Shown here piece by piece: positions 10,943-21,899 of a DNA stretch of 64,000 nt. The stretch covers positions 44,741,001-44,805,000 of the forward strand of contig JANJXV010000006.1 of the NCBI GenBank assembly GCA_024803745.1, written 5' to 3'. The notes below the pieces were generated by a model, which saw only the letters and a program-made list of their open reading frames with translations, had not been told where the DNA came from and ran no database searches. The position numbers and the translations under genes are program-made. The stretch's first letter is position 1. The number at the start of each line of letters is the position of its first letter. The DNA comes from Megascapheus bottae (lineage: Eukaryota; Chordata; Mammalia; Rodentia; Geomyidae).

Positions 10943-11133
10943 TTTGCCAGTTGTGGGGCTTGAACTCAGAGCCTGAGTACTGTCCTTGGACTTTTCTCAA
11001 GGCTAGAGCTCTACCCTTGAGCCACAACACCATTTCCAGCTTTTTTTTTTCCTACATATGTGGTGCCGAGGATTTGAACCTGAGTCTTCGGGCTTGCTAG
11101 GCAAGCACTCTACCACTAGGCCAAATTCCTGGC
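10943..11133 (-). mobile_element. IDL-Geo SINE with expanded tail
   Basis: Flanked, together with the pyrimidine tract, by a perfect 14-bp TSD TGCTCCTGGCATAT (10683-10696 and 11134-11147). It inserted at the 5' end of the neighbouring antisense IDL-Geo. Confidence 0.92.
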
Positions 11134-11154
11134 TGCTCCTGGCATATTTCTACT

Positions 11155-11396
11155 TTTTTTTTTGTCAGTTGTGGGGCTTGAACTCTGGACCTGGGTGGTG
11201 TCCCTGAGCTCTTCAGCTCAAGGCTACCACCCTACCCCTGCAGCCACAGTGTTACTGCTGGTTTTCTAGTGGTTAATTGGAGATAAGAATCTCACAGACT
11301 TTAGTGTCTGGGTTGGCTTTGCACCTTTGAACCTTGATCCTTAAATCTCAGCCTCCTGAGTAGCTAGGATTACAGGTATGAGCCATGGCGCCTGGC
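11155..11396 (-). mobile_element. B1-Geo SINE
   Basis: Antisense full copy with GTTAATTGGAGATAAGAATC linker and CTCCTGAGTAGCTAGGATTA end; TCTACTTT on both sides. Confidence 0.9.
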
Positions 11397-11545
11397 TCTA
11401 CTTTGAACAGTCCTTCGAAAGGAAGCTCAAAAGTGTTAATAGCCCAGCCCTCGTGGATTGTATACATGTGGTTGCCATGTGCTTTCCATGGCATCACAGA
11501 CATTGATGTGAGAGACATTCCAGACTTCTGGGGCATCATCAGGGT

Positions 11546-11549
<4 letters not shown>

Positions 11550-11592
<43 letters not shown>

Positions 11593-11650
11593 TGTGTGTG
11601 TCTGTGTCTATGTGTGTCTGTGTCTATGTGTGTCTGTGCCTGTATGCATG
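11550..11650. repeat. (TG)n microsatellite, imperfect
   Basis: Pure TG to about 11590, then TG interspersed with TC and TA steps. Confidence 0.95.
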
Positions 11651-11654
11651 TGTG

Positions 11655-11876
11655 CTGAAACTGAGGCTTGAAATCAGGGTTCTGGACACTTGCTTAACAT
11701 TTTTGCTCAAGACTGGTGCTCTACCACTTGAGCAATTCCTCCACTTCAGGCTTTTCACTGGTTAATTGCATGTAAGAGTCTCATGGATTTTTTTTTCTCC
11801 CTGGGCTGGCTTTGAGCTTCGATCCTCAGATCACAGCCTCCTGAGTAGCTAGGATTACAGGCATGAGCCATGGATG
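11655..11876 (-). mobile_element. B1-Geo SINE, old
   Basis: Antisense; CTACCACTTGAGCAATTCC and CTCCTGAGTAGCTAGGATTA landmarks present. Confidence 0.8.
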
Positions 11877-11879
11877 CAC

Positions 11880-12279
11880 AGCATTCCATACACGAGAGCT
11901 CTGCCTATAGCCAGGGTAGCAGATTAAAACACTGTCAGCTTATTGCTGAGCATTTACTTGAGTCCAAGTAATTCTGTCTCTTTGCCCAATTGGTAACAAG
12001 TTCCCCTTTTCTCTGTGTGATTCTGATCCTGGATTTGATCTTCATCTCAGAATCCTAACCATAATCCATTTCCCAGTAGGCTAAAGAAGACATTAGGCTA
12101 AAGAGTTCCAAACTTAACATTCTTGCTGTTAGCCAGATGCTACCCTGATGCGGATTCCATTCACCTACATAGTTTTGAATGTCACAGTTTCCAGTATCAA
12201 AATTCTGTTTGAATAGTGTATTTTCCTGTTAAGCTATGATGTCTGAAGTCTGTTACCAGATAAAATATATCCATGATTT
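11880..12279. other. Unique sequence, nothing recognised
   Basis: No repeat family or coding signal recognised. Confidence 0.5.
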
Positions 12280-12294
12280 AAAAAATATCCTTAG

Positions 12295-12839
12295 AAGTCT
12301 ATGCTGCTGTCAGAAAGAATGACATCACCCCATTTGTAAGGAAATTGAAAGACTTAGAAAAAAAATCATATTAAGTGAAGTAAGCCAGACTCAAAGAAAT
12401 ATAGGCTCAATGGTTTCCCTACATTTGTCATAATCAATAGAAACCTTGGGCTCTCCTAGCAGAGATTTACAATAGAGCAAAACCTAGATACATAAGGCAT
12501 ATAGTATGACGCTAAATGTAAAGACCTCCAGGATATAGAAACAAAAGCCATGTAATGAGTGATTGTTGTCCTTAATGTACTATGTTATCTCTCATCTCTT
12601 TTGCTGTCCCTTGGTTATCTCATATGGTTACAGTATTTTACCTTGTTATCTGATATATTGTATATATGTTTATTTGGTTATTTGAAATAGGATAGAGAAG
12701 GGGGAAAACACGATGAGGGGTGGGGATGGGGGAGGGAAATGGGGACCAAGACATGACAAAGGGTATCAATGTTTGTGAAGTAATGCACCTTCTATCTGGT
12801 GAATATAATATAACCATTCTATTAACAATAAAATATATG
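12295..12839 (+). mobile_element. 5'-truncated L1, last ORF2 codons and 3' UTR
   Basis: 545 bp. Perfect 15-bp TSD AAAAAATATCCTTAG (12280-12294 and 12840-12854); target TTT/AAAAAA. Contains the G-rich 3' UTR tract near 12697-12740. Confidence 0.92.
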
Positions 12840-12854
12840 AAAAAATATCCTTAG

Positions 12855-13828
12855 TAGGGGAAGAAGGAGAGGTGCATGGGTATTCACTAATTAAAAAAAA
12901 TCATTTGAGGATTTTCCAAAACCTTTTTATTAAGGAAAATTTCAACATCCACAAAGTAGAAAGATGATAAAAATAAATCACTTACCTGTTTCAGACAGCC
13001 TTTAGGGGATCTTTTCCAAGGATCTGGAATTCTTCAAAGAAATCTAGATTCAAAGGAATCTAGAATTCTAGGCACACTCTGTAAGTAGCCAGGATGGTAA
13101 AGTGTAAAAGAAGAACATTTTTCTCACCAGTCTTATCACAGCTTGAGTGATCGATCACATTACCCTGCTTGGAAATGGCTTCCCCTGCCCCCTCTCTAGT
13201 GGGTTTATTTGCTCAGGTTCCCTTTAACCAGAGGGGAGTCAAGGTCAGGGCCAACTTGAGACAGGGTCTAGCTGTGCCTGTTGGAGGGAGCAGTGTACTT
13301 CTGTTTCTCAGCAATTCATTGTAAATGGTGCTGCTACGAGTCAGAGTATTATTTAGCTTGGTTCTTCTTCTTCAGCTGGAATGGCATTTGTTTTTCTTGG
13401 ACTGTGAGATAGTGTCTGTGACCTTCACATTGCCTTCAGCATTATTGAATCTAGTCTTTCATGGGGCATGAGTTGGCATAATGTTGCCAACCTTCTTTGC
13501 TGTATGGCTCTTGCATTCCTATCAGTGAAGCCTGCTCATTGTCCTCCATCTTTGTTCATGGAAACTAGAAAAAAATAAATACTCCTGTGAAATTGATTTT
13601 TTTAAAGTATGTTTTCTTACTGCAGCTCTTTGATGGCCTTCTGTTTTCCCTGACCTCTTCCCATTGCTCCTCTGTTTTCACACTGAGATGAAGTTTGCTT
13701 TCACAGTCTGGTGCACAGAAAAAGTGTCCTGTGCTTTAGGCTGATCACAACTGTGTGGTCCTCTGGGTTTTATTAAGAGGAGAGGTAACATTGCATTTGG
13801 AAGGATAGATCGTCAAACTGGAGTGTGT
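12855..13828. other. Unique sequence, nothing recognised
   Basis: Possible very old interspersed repeat near 12900-12990 but too diverged to name; no coding signal. Confidence 0.45.
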
Positions 13829-13840
13829 TGTATTTTCTTT

Positions 13841-14304
13841 CTTTTTTTTAAAGAATTTATTAACGTTGATTTTTACATCATATTTTAAATGACAAGTTTA
13901 ACAAACAAGTGTTCAAGGAGGGAATCTCTATTTACAATCACTGGGACTTAGTATTTAGAACTTAATCACAATTAGGCTAAGGGTTTGTATGTCATAGAAA
14001 CATATTAATTTATGAAATAAAACATTATGTCTATAGAGTCATAGGTTTTTATGTCTACATAGTTATGTTTATATTTCCATTACCATGCCCATAGCTTTGG
14101 GTATGCAGTTATCAAGTCCTCGCTCTTGTACTCTTTGGATTTAATAGCCACATATTAAGGATACCATGCGCCTTTTGTTCCTTAGGTCTTGACTTGTCTC
14201 ACTCAACATGATTCGCTCTAGATTCATCCACTTCCCTGTGAATGCCATTATTTTATCTTGTCTGTTGGCTATGTAGAATTCCATTGTGTATATATACCAC
14301 ATTT
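13841..14304 (-). mobile_element. Older-subfamily L1, 5'-truncated
   Basis: Matches the same subfamily as 40808-42371 (for example the TCATCCACTTCCCTGTGAATG region). Bounded by TGTATTTTCTTT at 13829-13840 and 14305-14316. Confidence 0.85.
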
Positions 14305-14316
14305 TGTATTTTCTTT

Positions 14317-14738
14317 TTTAATTTTTTTATTGTAATTAGTAAAAGGGTTACATGATATTTGCCAGATAGAAGGTGCATTAATTCACAAACATTGATACCC
14401 TTTCACATGTTTTGGTACCCATTTCCCTCCCCCCCACACCCCCCACCTGTCTTGGTTTTCCCTCCTTCCCTATCAAATTTCAAATATCCAAATACAAATA
14501 AATTCAATATATCAGATGACAAAGTGAGATACTATACCAATATGAGATAACCAAGGGACAGCAAAGGAGATGAGAGACAACATAGTACATTAAGGACAAC
14601 AATCATTCATTATATGGCTTTTGTTTCACTATCCTGGAGGTCCTTTCAATTAGCTTCACATTATATGTCCCTATGTATCAAGATTTTGCTCTATTGCAGA
14701 TCTCTGCTAGTAGAGCCCAAGGTTTCTACTGATTATGA
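14317..14738 (-). mobile_element. Young L1, 3' UTR only
   Basis: Near-identical to 39911-40282. Bounded by TGTATTTTCTTT at 14305-14316 and 14739-14750, the same target word used by the preceding L1. Confidence 0.92.
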
Positions 14739-14752
14739 TGTATTTTCTTTTT

Positions 14753-15120
14753 ATTGGCATACATTAGTTGTACAAGGGAGGGCTCATTGTGACAGTTCCA
14801 CACATGTGTACAATGCATCCTGATCAAACGTATCCCCCTCCATTCCACCCCTTCATCCAATATCCCCTTCTTAAAACAATTTCAACAAGTTTTATTGTTC
14901 TACTTTCATATGTGCAAATAAATTACACCTTCCACATTCATTCTCATTCATCCTTGTCATTAGCCCTCCCCTTCCTTCTGGTATCTAGCCTTCTTGTTCC
15001 AGCCCCCTTTACTTTCCTGTCATTCTTTTTAAAGTGTGAATTAATTGCATCAAGCTGGTTCGCTATTTTAGATGTGCACATATTGTGTATTGCTGAGGAT
15101 ATCCCTCTTTATAACTTTCT
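14753..15120 (-). mobile_element. Old L1 3' UTR-like sequence
   Basis: Resembles an older rodent L1 tail (CATTGTGACAGTTCCACACA, GTACAATGCATCCTGATCAA); similar material lies at 27060-27310 (sense) and 60795-60900 (antisense). It was the host for the L1 insertions to its left. Confidence 0.55.
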
Positions 15121-15589
15121 GTTCCTTTTATGTTAAGAGAGGGGCAGGAGGGAGAGACCCTTCCTATTCAGGAAGGATATAATGGAGCCCCTTTGCCTCA
15201 GCCTCTCTATTTCTGGGGTTATAGATTTTCATCATCACACCCAGACCTTGAGCCGCCTTCTTTAAACACACTGGATACTTGTGGATGTGAATTGGGAATA
15301 AAGTTCATATTCATTTAGAAATCATGCTCATGAGGATAATAATGCACAAGAGAGGTATAAGGAATTGTATTTTGGAGTGATTGTAACAAAGGCCAGATGA
15401 GTTTACAAAACTGTATGATTATATGAGCATATGACTAGGACCCCTACTAGGTCCTTTCAGCAAGTGGTCAACTTCAATGGTCTCATGGTCAATTTGCTCT
15501 ACACAGCTATGAGAATCAGATCACAGGCTAATTCTATGCAAATCTGTTTTATAATCACCAAATACTGTATTATATCTATCCTGTGTTGT

Positions 15590-15690
15590 TTCATTTTGTG
15601 TAAGATAGGCTCTATGTTGCCCAGCCTGGTCTTGAGTTCCTATGCTCAAATGATTCTTTTACCTTGGCCTCCAAAATAGTTCATTCCCAG
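15590..15690 (-). mobile_element. 7SL-derived monomer, old
   Basis: CTCTATGTTGCCCAGCCTGG and CCTTGGCCTCCAAAATAG are B1/Alu-monomer landmarks in antisense. Confidence 0.6.
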
Positions 15691-15754
15691 ATTCACAGTT
15701 ATTTGGATACCTGGAGCAAAGCATCAATGTCAATTCTACAAATGATAAAATGGA

Positions 15755-15893
15755 CAGCAGCACTTCCAGCTTTCTCTGAGTAGTTTATTGAAGGTAAAAC
15801 TTTCAGAGACTTTCTTGCTTGGTCTGGCTTCAAACTGTGATCCTCAAATCTCAGCCTCCTGAGTAGCTAGGATTACAGGTGTAAGTCAGTAGT
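15755..15893 (-). mobile_element. B1-Geo SINE, partial
   Basis: B1-like part with CTCCTGAGTAGCTAGGATTA in antisense; Geo half mostly lost. Confidence 0.7.
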
Positions 15894-15907
15894 GCTCTGT
15901 ATCATTT

Positions 15908-16040
15908 CTGTTCTTTTTGTGGTTAACTGTAGATTAGAGGATAATGGACTTTCCTGCCCAGACTGGCTTTGAACTATGATTCTCAGATATCAGCCACCTG
16001 AGTAGCAGAATTAAAGGGATGAAGCAATGGCAGCTGATGT
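15908..16040 (-). mobile_element. B1-Geo SINE, partial and diverged
   Basis: GGTTAACTGTAGATTAGAGG linker and CACCTGAGTAGCAGAATTAA; head-to-tail with the previous fragment. Confidence 0.65.
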
Positions 16041-16828
16041 CCTCATATTTTCTAACTCTATTTTTCAGAGTCAGATCCTTTCATTTCTTCCATATTGCTA
16101 AACTAATATGCATTACATTACCTTCTCCTGATTTATTGACTTTGAATATTATCTATTGACTTTTCTATTATGGTAGATAAAGATTTCCCTTGCTTCTATG
16201 GTTCTAGCATAGTTTTTATGACCATCATTATACAAAATATTGTTTATAGCTGAACAAAATACTCAACTTGTATTTCCTTTTATAGACAGTATCTCTGTGA
16301 TAATAGCTGGAGTGTTATTTTTATATTTACTTAGTTGTTCATCATACCTAGGCTGTGTTTTGTTACACAATTAAACTTCTCACACCATAGAAAGCACAAT
16401 GCTTCTTTTCATCCAGGAATCCCAAATTGGCCCTGAGGACATTCCATTTGCTATCATGTTGGAAACTATCTTCATCACTTTCCTAGGTTGGATTTCCTAT
16501 TTACCACCCTCCTCTTCCTTGGTTTAGTTTTCCTTTTTGGATGATCTCATTCTCCAGGAAAGGTTTAGGGGAAGTACATGAATTGGACTTCTATGTATCT
16601 CAAATGTCCTTATTTAAGCCTTGAAAGGGACTGACATTTAGATGGATATAGAATTCTAGGCACAAGATCATCTCACATAATCTGGAAGACATACTCTGAT
16701 CTTCTAGTTTCTGATATTGCTCTTGAGGGGTCTTGTCATTCCTAATTCTTGATACGTGATGTCTTTTCCTCTTTGGAGGTGATCTGAAAGCCCAACAGTG
16801 TAAGTGATAGATGAACATGTTATTCAAA
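16041..16828. other. Mostly unrecognised; possible ancient L1 at 16600-16800
   Basis: GATATAGAATTCTAGGCACA followed by CTTCTAGTTTCTGATATTGC resembles a common old L1-type internal stretch, but divergence is too high to be sure. Confidence 0.35.
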
Positions 16829-16841
16829 AACACTGACTCTT

Positions 16842-17057
16842 ATGGGGCTGGGAATTTGGCCTAGTGGTGAAGTGCTTGCCTAGCAGGCATGAAGACCTGG
16901 GATCAATTCCTTGGTACCACATACATAGAAAAAAGCCAGAAGTGATGCTGAGGCTCAAATGGTAGAGATCTATCCTTGAGAAAGTTCAAGGATAGTGTTC
17001 AGGCCCTGAGCTCAAGCCCGGGACTGGCAAAACAAAAACAAAACAAAACAAAAAAAC
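16842..17057 (+). mobile_element. IDL-Geo SINE
   Basis: Full copy with A- and C-rich tail. TSD AACACTGACTCTT at 16829-16841 and 17058-17070. Confidence 0.92.
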
Positions 17058-17070
17058 AACACTGACTCTT

Positions 17071-17605
17071 CTTCTTCCTCCTCGCACTCATGTCAAGGTA
17101 CTCACTTCTCTGTTCCTGATTCTAAACCTGTCCATGTTTGTGTCCTTGGGCCAATGAGAATTAGTAGATAGTTACAAGCAGAGGTTGGAGAAGCACATAC
17201 GTGGTTGGATATATTCTCTATTGTTTTGGCCATGGGGACGACAAAGCACACTGGTGCCAGCCTCAAGGAGGTAGATGAATGACACAGGGAACCAAGCCGA
17301 TCAGTTCTGGCCAAGCTCTACCTGAGGCAGCAGAGGTGCCCAACTGAGCAGGCTTGCACTGCCATCTCAGCTGACTCCTAGATCAATGAGACTATAGCAC
17401 TGTTATTTGATGGCACTGAATCTTGGAATGCTTGCCATATGTCATTTTGTGACAATAGCTTTGGTATCCGATATTAGTATCTACTTAGCATAAGAAACTA
17501 GTGTCAGTCTTGGAACACAAGAAAACCAACACTATTTTTGGTTTGGAAACTTGCTGGAACACATAAGAAAACTGGGAGGGTAGTTGGAAATAAAATGGTT
17601 GTCTG
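17071..17605. other. Unique sequence, nothing recognised
   Basis: A 70-codon antisense frame at 17102-17314 has no supporting signal. Confidence 0.5.
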
Positions 17606-17607
17606 TG

Positions 17608-17833
17608 GCCAGGTGACAGTAGCTCATATCTGTATCCTAGCTACCAGAAGGCTGAGATCTGAGGATCACAGCTTGAAGCTAGCACTAGCAGAAAAATCTC
17701 TTATCTCTGGTTAACCACCAGAAGACCAGGAATGGTACTGTGGCTCAAAATAATAGAGTGCTAGCCTTGAGCCAAAAGCTCAGGTATAGCACTCAGGCCC
17801 AGAGTTCAAGCCCTGTGACACAAATTTTAAAAA
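17608..17833 (+). mobile_element. B1-Geo SINE
   Basis: Left half GCTGAGATCTGAGGATCACA; right half TGTGGCTCAAAATAATAGAG. Confidence 0.85.
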
Positions 17834-18000
17834 GTTGTGTGCATTACACAGGGCTGGTAACTTGGGAATTAGAATAAGTAGTAAAAATATTTGGATATGT
17901 GCTGAGAGATTTCTCAAAAAAAAAAACCCTATGACAATGTGAGCTATCTTTGTTCACATGCATGTAATGGGTCTCATGCTACAAGAAAGAGTTCAAGAGA

Positions 18001-18199
18001 GGCGGGAGTTTGGCCTAGTGGTAGAGTGCTTGCCTAGCATGCACGGAGACCTGGGTTCTATTCCTGGGTACCACATACGTAGAAAAAAGCTGGAAGTGGT
18101 GCTGAGGCTCAAGTAGTAGGGCTCTAGCCTTGAGAAAAGTCCAAAGACAGTGCTCAGGCCCTGAGCTCAAGCCCAGGTCTGGCAAAAAAAAAAAAAAAA
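18001..18199 (+). mobile_element. IDL-Geo SINE
   Basis: Well-conserved copy with A box TGGCCTAGTGG and A17 tail; GAGTTCA words flank as probable TSD. Confidence 0.93.
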
Positions 18200-18229
18200 A
18201 GAATGAGTTCAGGAAAGAACCAGAAGGTA

Positions 18230-18450
18230 GATGGGTGCTGGTGTCTCATGCCTATAATCCTAGCTACTTAGGAGGCTAAGATCTGAGGATCATGGTTCAA
18301 ATCCATCTTGAGAAGCAAAGTCCCTGAGACCTTTATTTATAACTAATCACCAAAAGGCTGGAGGTGGAATTGTGGCTCAAGGACAGCTACTAGGCCCTGA
18401 GTTGAAGCTCCAGGAGTGACATAAAAAGGAAAAGAAAAAACAAAAAGATA
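18230..18450 (+). mobile_element. B1-Geo SINE
   Basis: CCTATAATCCTAGCTACTTA start; Geo half shortened by an internal deletion around 18382-18390. Confidence 0.85.
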
Positions 18451-18611
18451 AATGGACTTTTGTAGTTTTACTCTGGAATGTTACTCTGCCACCATACATT
18501 GGACACTTTCTGATTTATCCCCCTTCCAAATATGTATTTTCATCACATCACTTTGGTGTGTGGGGATGACAAGAATGTGCCAAATTTTCCTTCTGGAGTT
18601 TAAAAGTACCC

Positions 18612-18793
18612 CCAGGGCCAGGAGGTTAGCCTAGTGGTAGAGTGCTTGCTTAGCATGCATTAAGCCCTGTGTTCAATTCCTCAGTACTACATATGCAGAA
18701 AAAGGTGGAAATGATGCTGTGACAAGAGCTCTAGCCTTGAGAAAGCTCAAAGCGCTCAGGTCCTGAGTTCAAGCCCCAGGATTGGCAAAAAAA
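18612..18793 (+). mobile_element. IDL-Geo SINE, internally deleted
   Basis: TAGCCTAGTGGTAGAGTGCT left half; part of the right half is missing after ATGATGCTGTGAC. Flanks AAAAGTACCC and AAAGGTACCC look like a TSD. Confidence 0.88.
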
Positions 18794-18862
18794 GGTACCC
18801 ATCAAATGTTCATCTATTGGAAGCTTGGTTCCCAGCGTGATGGTGATGTTATGTGTCTAATG

Positions 18863-19195
18863 AGCTAGGCATGGCAATGGACACCTGTAATTCTAGTAAT
18901 TTGTTTTTTTTGCCAGTCCTGGGCTTGAGCTCAGGGCCTAAGCACTGTCGTTGGACTTTTTCAAGGCTAGAGCTCTACCACTTGAGCCTGAACACCACTT
19001 CCGGCTTTTTTCTGTGTATGTGGAACCGAGGAATCAAACCTGGGTCCTCGTGTATGCTAGGCAAGCACTCTACCACTAGGCCAAACTCTTGGCCCTGAAC
19101 ACCTGTAATTCTAATACATGCAAGACTGTGGTAGGAGGATTGTGAGTTGAGGCCAGCCTGAGTGAAATGGCAAGATCCTGTCTCAAAAATAAAAT
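18863..19195 (+). mobile_element. Old 7SL-like SINE split by an insertion
   Basis: AGGCATGGCAATGGACACCT before, and GTAGGAGGATTGTGAGTTGA plus CAAGATCCTGTCTCAAAAAT after, the 18896-19098 insertion: a B1/Alu-like body with A-rich end. Confidence 0.7.
18896..19098 (-). mobile_element. IDL-Geo SINE nested in an older SINE
   Basis: Perfect 15-bp TSD ACACCTGTAATTCTA (18881-18895 and 19099-19113), made from the host SINE's own sequence. Confidence 0.93.
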
Positions 19196-19347
19196 TTAAA
19201 GTAATAAAAGAGGTGATGGAACATCTAAGAGGCAAGGCTTTGTGGGAAATAAGTAGGTCTATGAAAGTTCTGTCTTGGAAGGAATCAATATAGTTCCTGG
19301 TTAGTTCTCATGATAGTATTGTCATAAAAGACCAAACTTGCCCCTTT

Positions 19348-21259
19348 CTTTTTAAAAAAATTTTTTATTTGATTTTTATTGTAATTAATAGAAGGGTTAC
19401 AGTTATATTCACCAGACAGAAGGTCTATCACTTCACACACATTGATGCCCCTTCTCATGTTTTTGTCCGTATTTCCCTCCCCCCACTTCCTCCCCTTATC
19501 TTGTTTTCTTTCCTCCCTTCCCTTTCCTATTTCAAATAAACAAATAATCATATATGCAGTATACCAAATGTAACATACTGTAACAAAATGAGAATAAACA
19601 AGGGACAACAAAAGAGATGAGAAATAACATAATACATTAAGAACAACAATCACATATTATATGGCTCTTCTTTTCATATTCTGGAGGTCCTTTCATTTAG
19701 CCTTATCCTATATGGTCTAATGTGTCTAGGTTTTGAGCTATTGTAATCCTCAGCTAGGAGAGTCCAAGGTTTGTACTAATTATTACAAATGAGGGAAGCC
19801 ATTGAGCCTATGTTCCTTTGAGTCTGGCTTACTTCGCTTAATGTTTTTTTTCCAAGTCTTTCCATTTCCTTATAAATGGGGCAGTATCATTCTTTCTGAT
19901 GGCAGCATAGAATTCCATTGTGTGTAAATAACACATCTTGTTGATCCAATTATTTACTGAGGGGCATCTGGGTTGGTTCCATATCTTTGCTATGGTAAAT
20001 AGTGCTGTAATGAATGAACGTCATTGTGCTAGTGGATTTAGTATGTCCTTGTTTCTGAATGATTGGGTAAATGCCAAGTGGTGGAATTGCTGGGTCATAG
20101 GGGAGCTCTATGTTTGGTCTTTTGAGGAACCACCATACTACTTTCCATAGTGGTTGAACGAGTTTGCACTCCCACCAACAGTGTAGTAGTGATCTTCCTG
20201 GCCACATCCCCTCCAGCATCTGTTGTTATTAGATTTCTTGATCATGGCCATTTTAACTGGAGTGAGGTGGAATCTTAGCGTTGTTTTGATTTGCATTTCT
20301 TTTATGACCAGAGATGTCGAGCATTTCTTCATGTGTCTATAGGCCATTTTTATTTCTTCTTCAGAGAAGACTCTCTTTAAGTCTTTGGCCCATCTTTTAA
20401 TGGGATGGTTGTTTCTTTGAAGATTAGTTTTGGAGTGATTCAATTTTTTTAGCTGTTGATATATTTTAGATATGAGGCCTTTGTCTGTTGTATGATTAGT
20501 GAAGATCTTATCTCACTCTGAGGGCTTTCTATTTAGCTTGCTAGCTATGTCCTTTGCCATACAGAAGCTCTACATTTTAATGCAGTCCCATTTGTCCAAA
20601 CTTTCTTTAATTTGTTGTGTTTCTGGGTCTTTATTAAGAAAGTTTCTGCCTGTGCCAAGGAGACCTAGTGTACCTCTTATTCCTTCTTGTAAAGTTTTCA
20701 GTGTACCTGCTTTTACCTCGAGGTCTTTGATCCATTTGGAGTTAATCCTGGTGCAGGATGACATAGAAGGATCCAACTTTAGTTTTCTTCAGGTGCTTAA
20801 CCAGTTCTGCCAGCACCACTTGTTGAAGAGGCTGTCTTTCTTCCATTCTATTTTTTGGCTCCCTTGTCAAAGATTAGGTGGCCATAGGTCTGTGGGTTGA
20901 TTTCTGGGTCTTCTGTTCTATTCCATTGGTCCTCAAGCCTGTTCTTGTGCCAGTACCAAGCTCTTTTGATTACCATTGCTCTGTAATAGAGTCTAAAGTT
21001 TGGTATTGAAATTCCTCCTGCGTTGTTCTTTCTGCTAAGAATTGTTTTTGCTATACAGGGTCTTTTATTATTCCATATGAAATTTTGGATTGCTTCTTCT
21101 ATTTCCTTAAAGAATGACATTGGGATATTGGTGGGTATTGTATTGAATTTGTCATTTTCATGATGTTAATTCTTCCAATCCAGGAGCATGGGAGGTTTTT
21201 CCATTTCCCCATATCTGCTTGAATTTCCTTTTTTAGGATTTTAAAGTTTTCATCATAAA
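19348..21259 (-). mobile_element. 5'-truncated L1, C-terminal ORF2 and 3' UTR
   Basis: 1.9 kb antisense L1. 3' UTR at about 19355-19800; disrupted ORF2 C-terminal third at about 19800-21255, broken into several frames (minus 19950-20219, 20138-20443, 20570-20776, 20848-21120, 21099-21255). TSD CAAACTTGCCCCTTT at 19333-19347 and 21260-21274. Not coding-competent. Confidence 0.93.
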
Positions 21260-21405
21260 CAAACTTGCCCCTTTTGTAATCTCTGGCATCTTGTCTCACC
21301 ACGTGTTCTCTCATACACACAAACTGCCCATGGCACCATCTGCCAGAAGACCATCTGCTTGGACTTTGTCTCCAAAACGGTGAGCTAAATAAACCTCTTT
21401 TCTTT

Positions 21406-21587
21406 TCTTTCTTTTTTTTGCCAGTGCCTGAGCACTGTCCTTGGACTTTCTCAAGGCTAGAGCTCTCCCACTTGAGCCTCAGCACCACTTCCAGCTTTTT
21501 TCTATATACGTGGTACAGAGGAATTGAACCCAGGTCTTCGTGCATGATAGGCAAGCACTCTACCACTAGGCCAAACTCCCAGCCCCC
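21406..21587 (-). mobile_element. IDL-Geo SINE in the MaLR LTR
   Basis: Slightly shortened antisense copy. TSD CCTCTTTTCTTT at 21394-21405 and 21588-21599, just after the LTR poly(A) signal. Confidence 0.92.
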
Positions 21588-21663
21588 CCTCTTTTCTTTA
21601 TAAAGAACCCATTCTCAAGTAATTTGTTATAGTGCTAGAAAGTGGGTAATAAATTCTGTATGT

Positions 21664-21870
21664 TCATCTGTTGCCCTCTCCCTGTGTCAGGGCATGATCT
21701 TTTTTTTTTCGGGGATTGCGCAGAGCAAGATCAGTTTGGCTTTTTGATTTCAATTCTACCAGGTTCCTAGATTTTGCCTTTTCCAATTCTGCCAGAGTCA
21801 GAATTCTCTGTTTATTTTCTGTCTTTACGTATTGTGGTTTGAGACAGAAGGTTCTCCCGATTTCAGCCAT
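21664..21870 (-). pseudogene. Possible retrocopy fragment, unidentified
   Basis: Minus-strand frame of 68 codons from an ATG at 21870, charged and lysine-rich (begins MAEIGRTFCLKPQYVK; LAELEKAKSRNLVELK follows). The composition looks more like protein than the shadow frames nearby. No introns or full-length match can be shown; a T10 run at 21699-21708 ends the protein-like part (read as lysines). I do not recognise the parent gene. Could be chance. Confidence 0.25.
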
Positions 21871-21899
21871 GTTTTTCTGTTTCTCATCTTACTTGTGAG

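Larger units (their letters stand above)
19200..21665 (+). mobile_element. MaLR-type LTR, split by L1 and SINE
   Basis: Pieces 19200-19347, 21260-21405 and 21588-21665 read together like a mammalian MaLR LTR: AAGAGGTGATGGAACATCTA, TGTCATAAAAGACC near the promoter, GTGAGCTAAATAAACCTCTT (poly(A) signal AATAAA at 21388-21393), then ATTTGTTATAGTGCTAGAAA near the end. Orientation is plus. Subfamily not assigned. Confidence 0.65.

Noticed and set aside
10509..10976. 155- and 148-codon frames on both strands
   Set aside because: Generated by the CTTT/CCTT tract and flanking SINEs.
11385..11765. 126-codon frame including a protein-like stretch just before a TG repeat
   Set aside because: Starts in a SINE and ends in a microsatellite and another SINE; the 150-bp unique part has no clear acceptor, and the reverse strand is also open.
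16842..17057. tRNA-gene-like A and B boxes in many IDL-Geo and ID-like copies
   Set aside because: They are the internal Pol III promoters of tRNA-derived SINEs; the copies lack a foldable tRNA with anticodon arm and are TSD-flanked.
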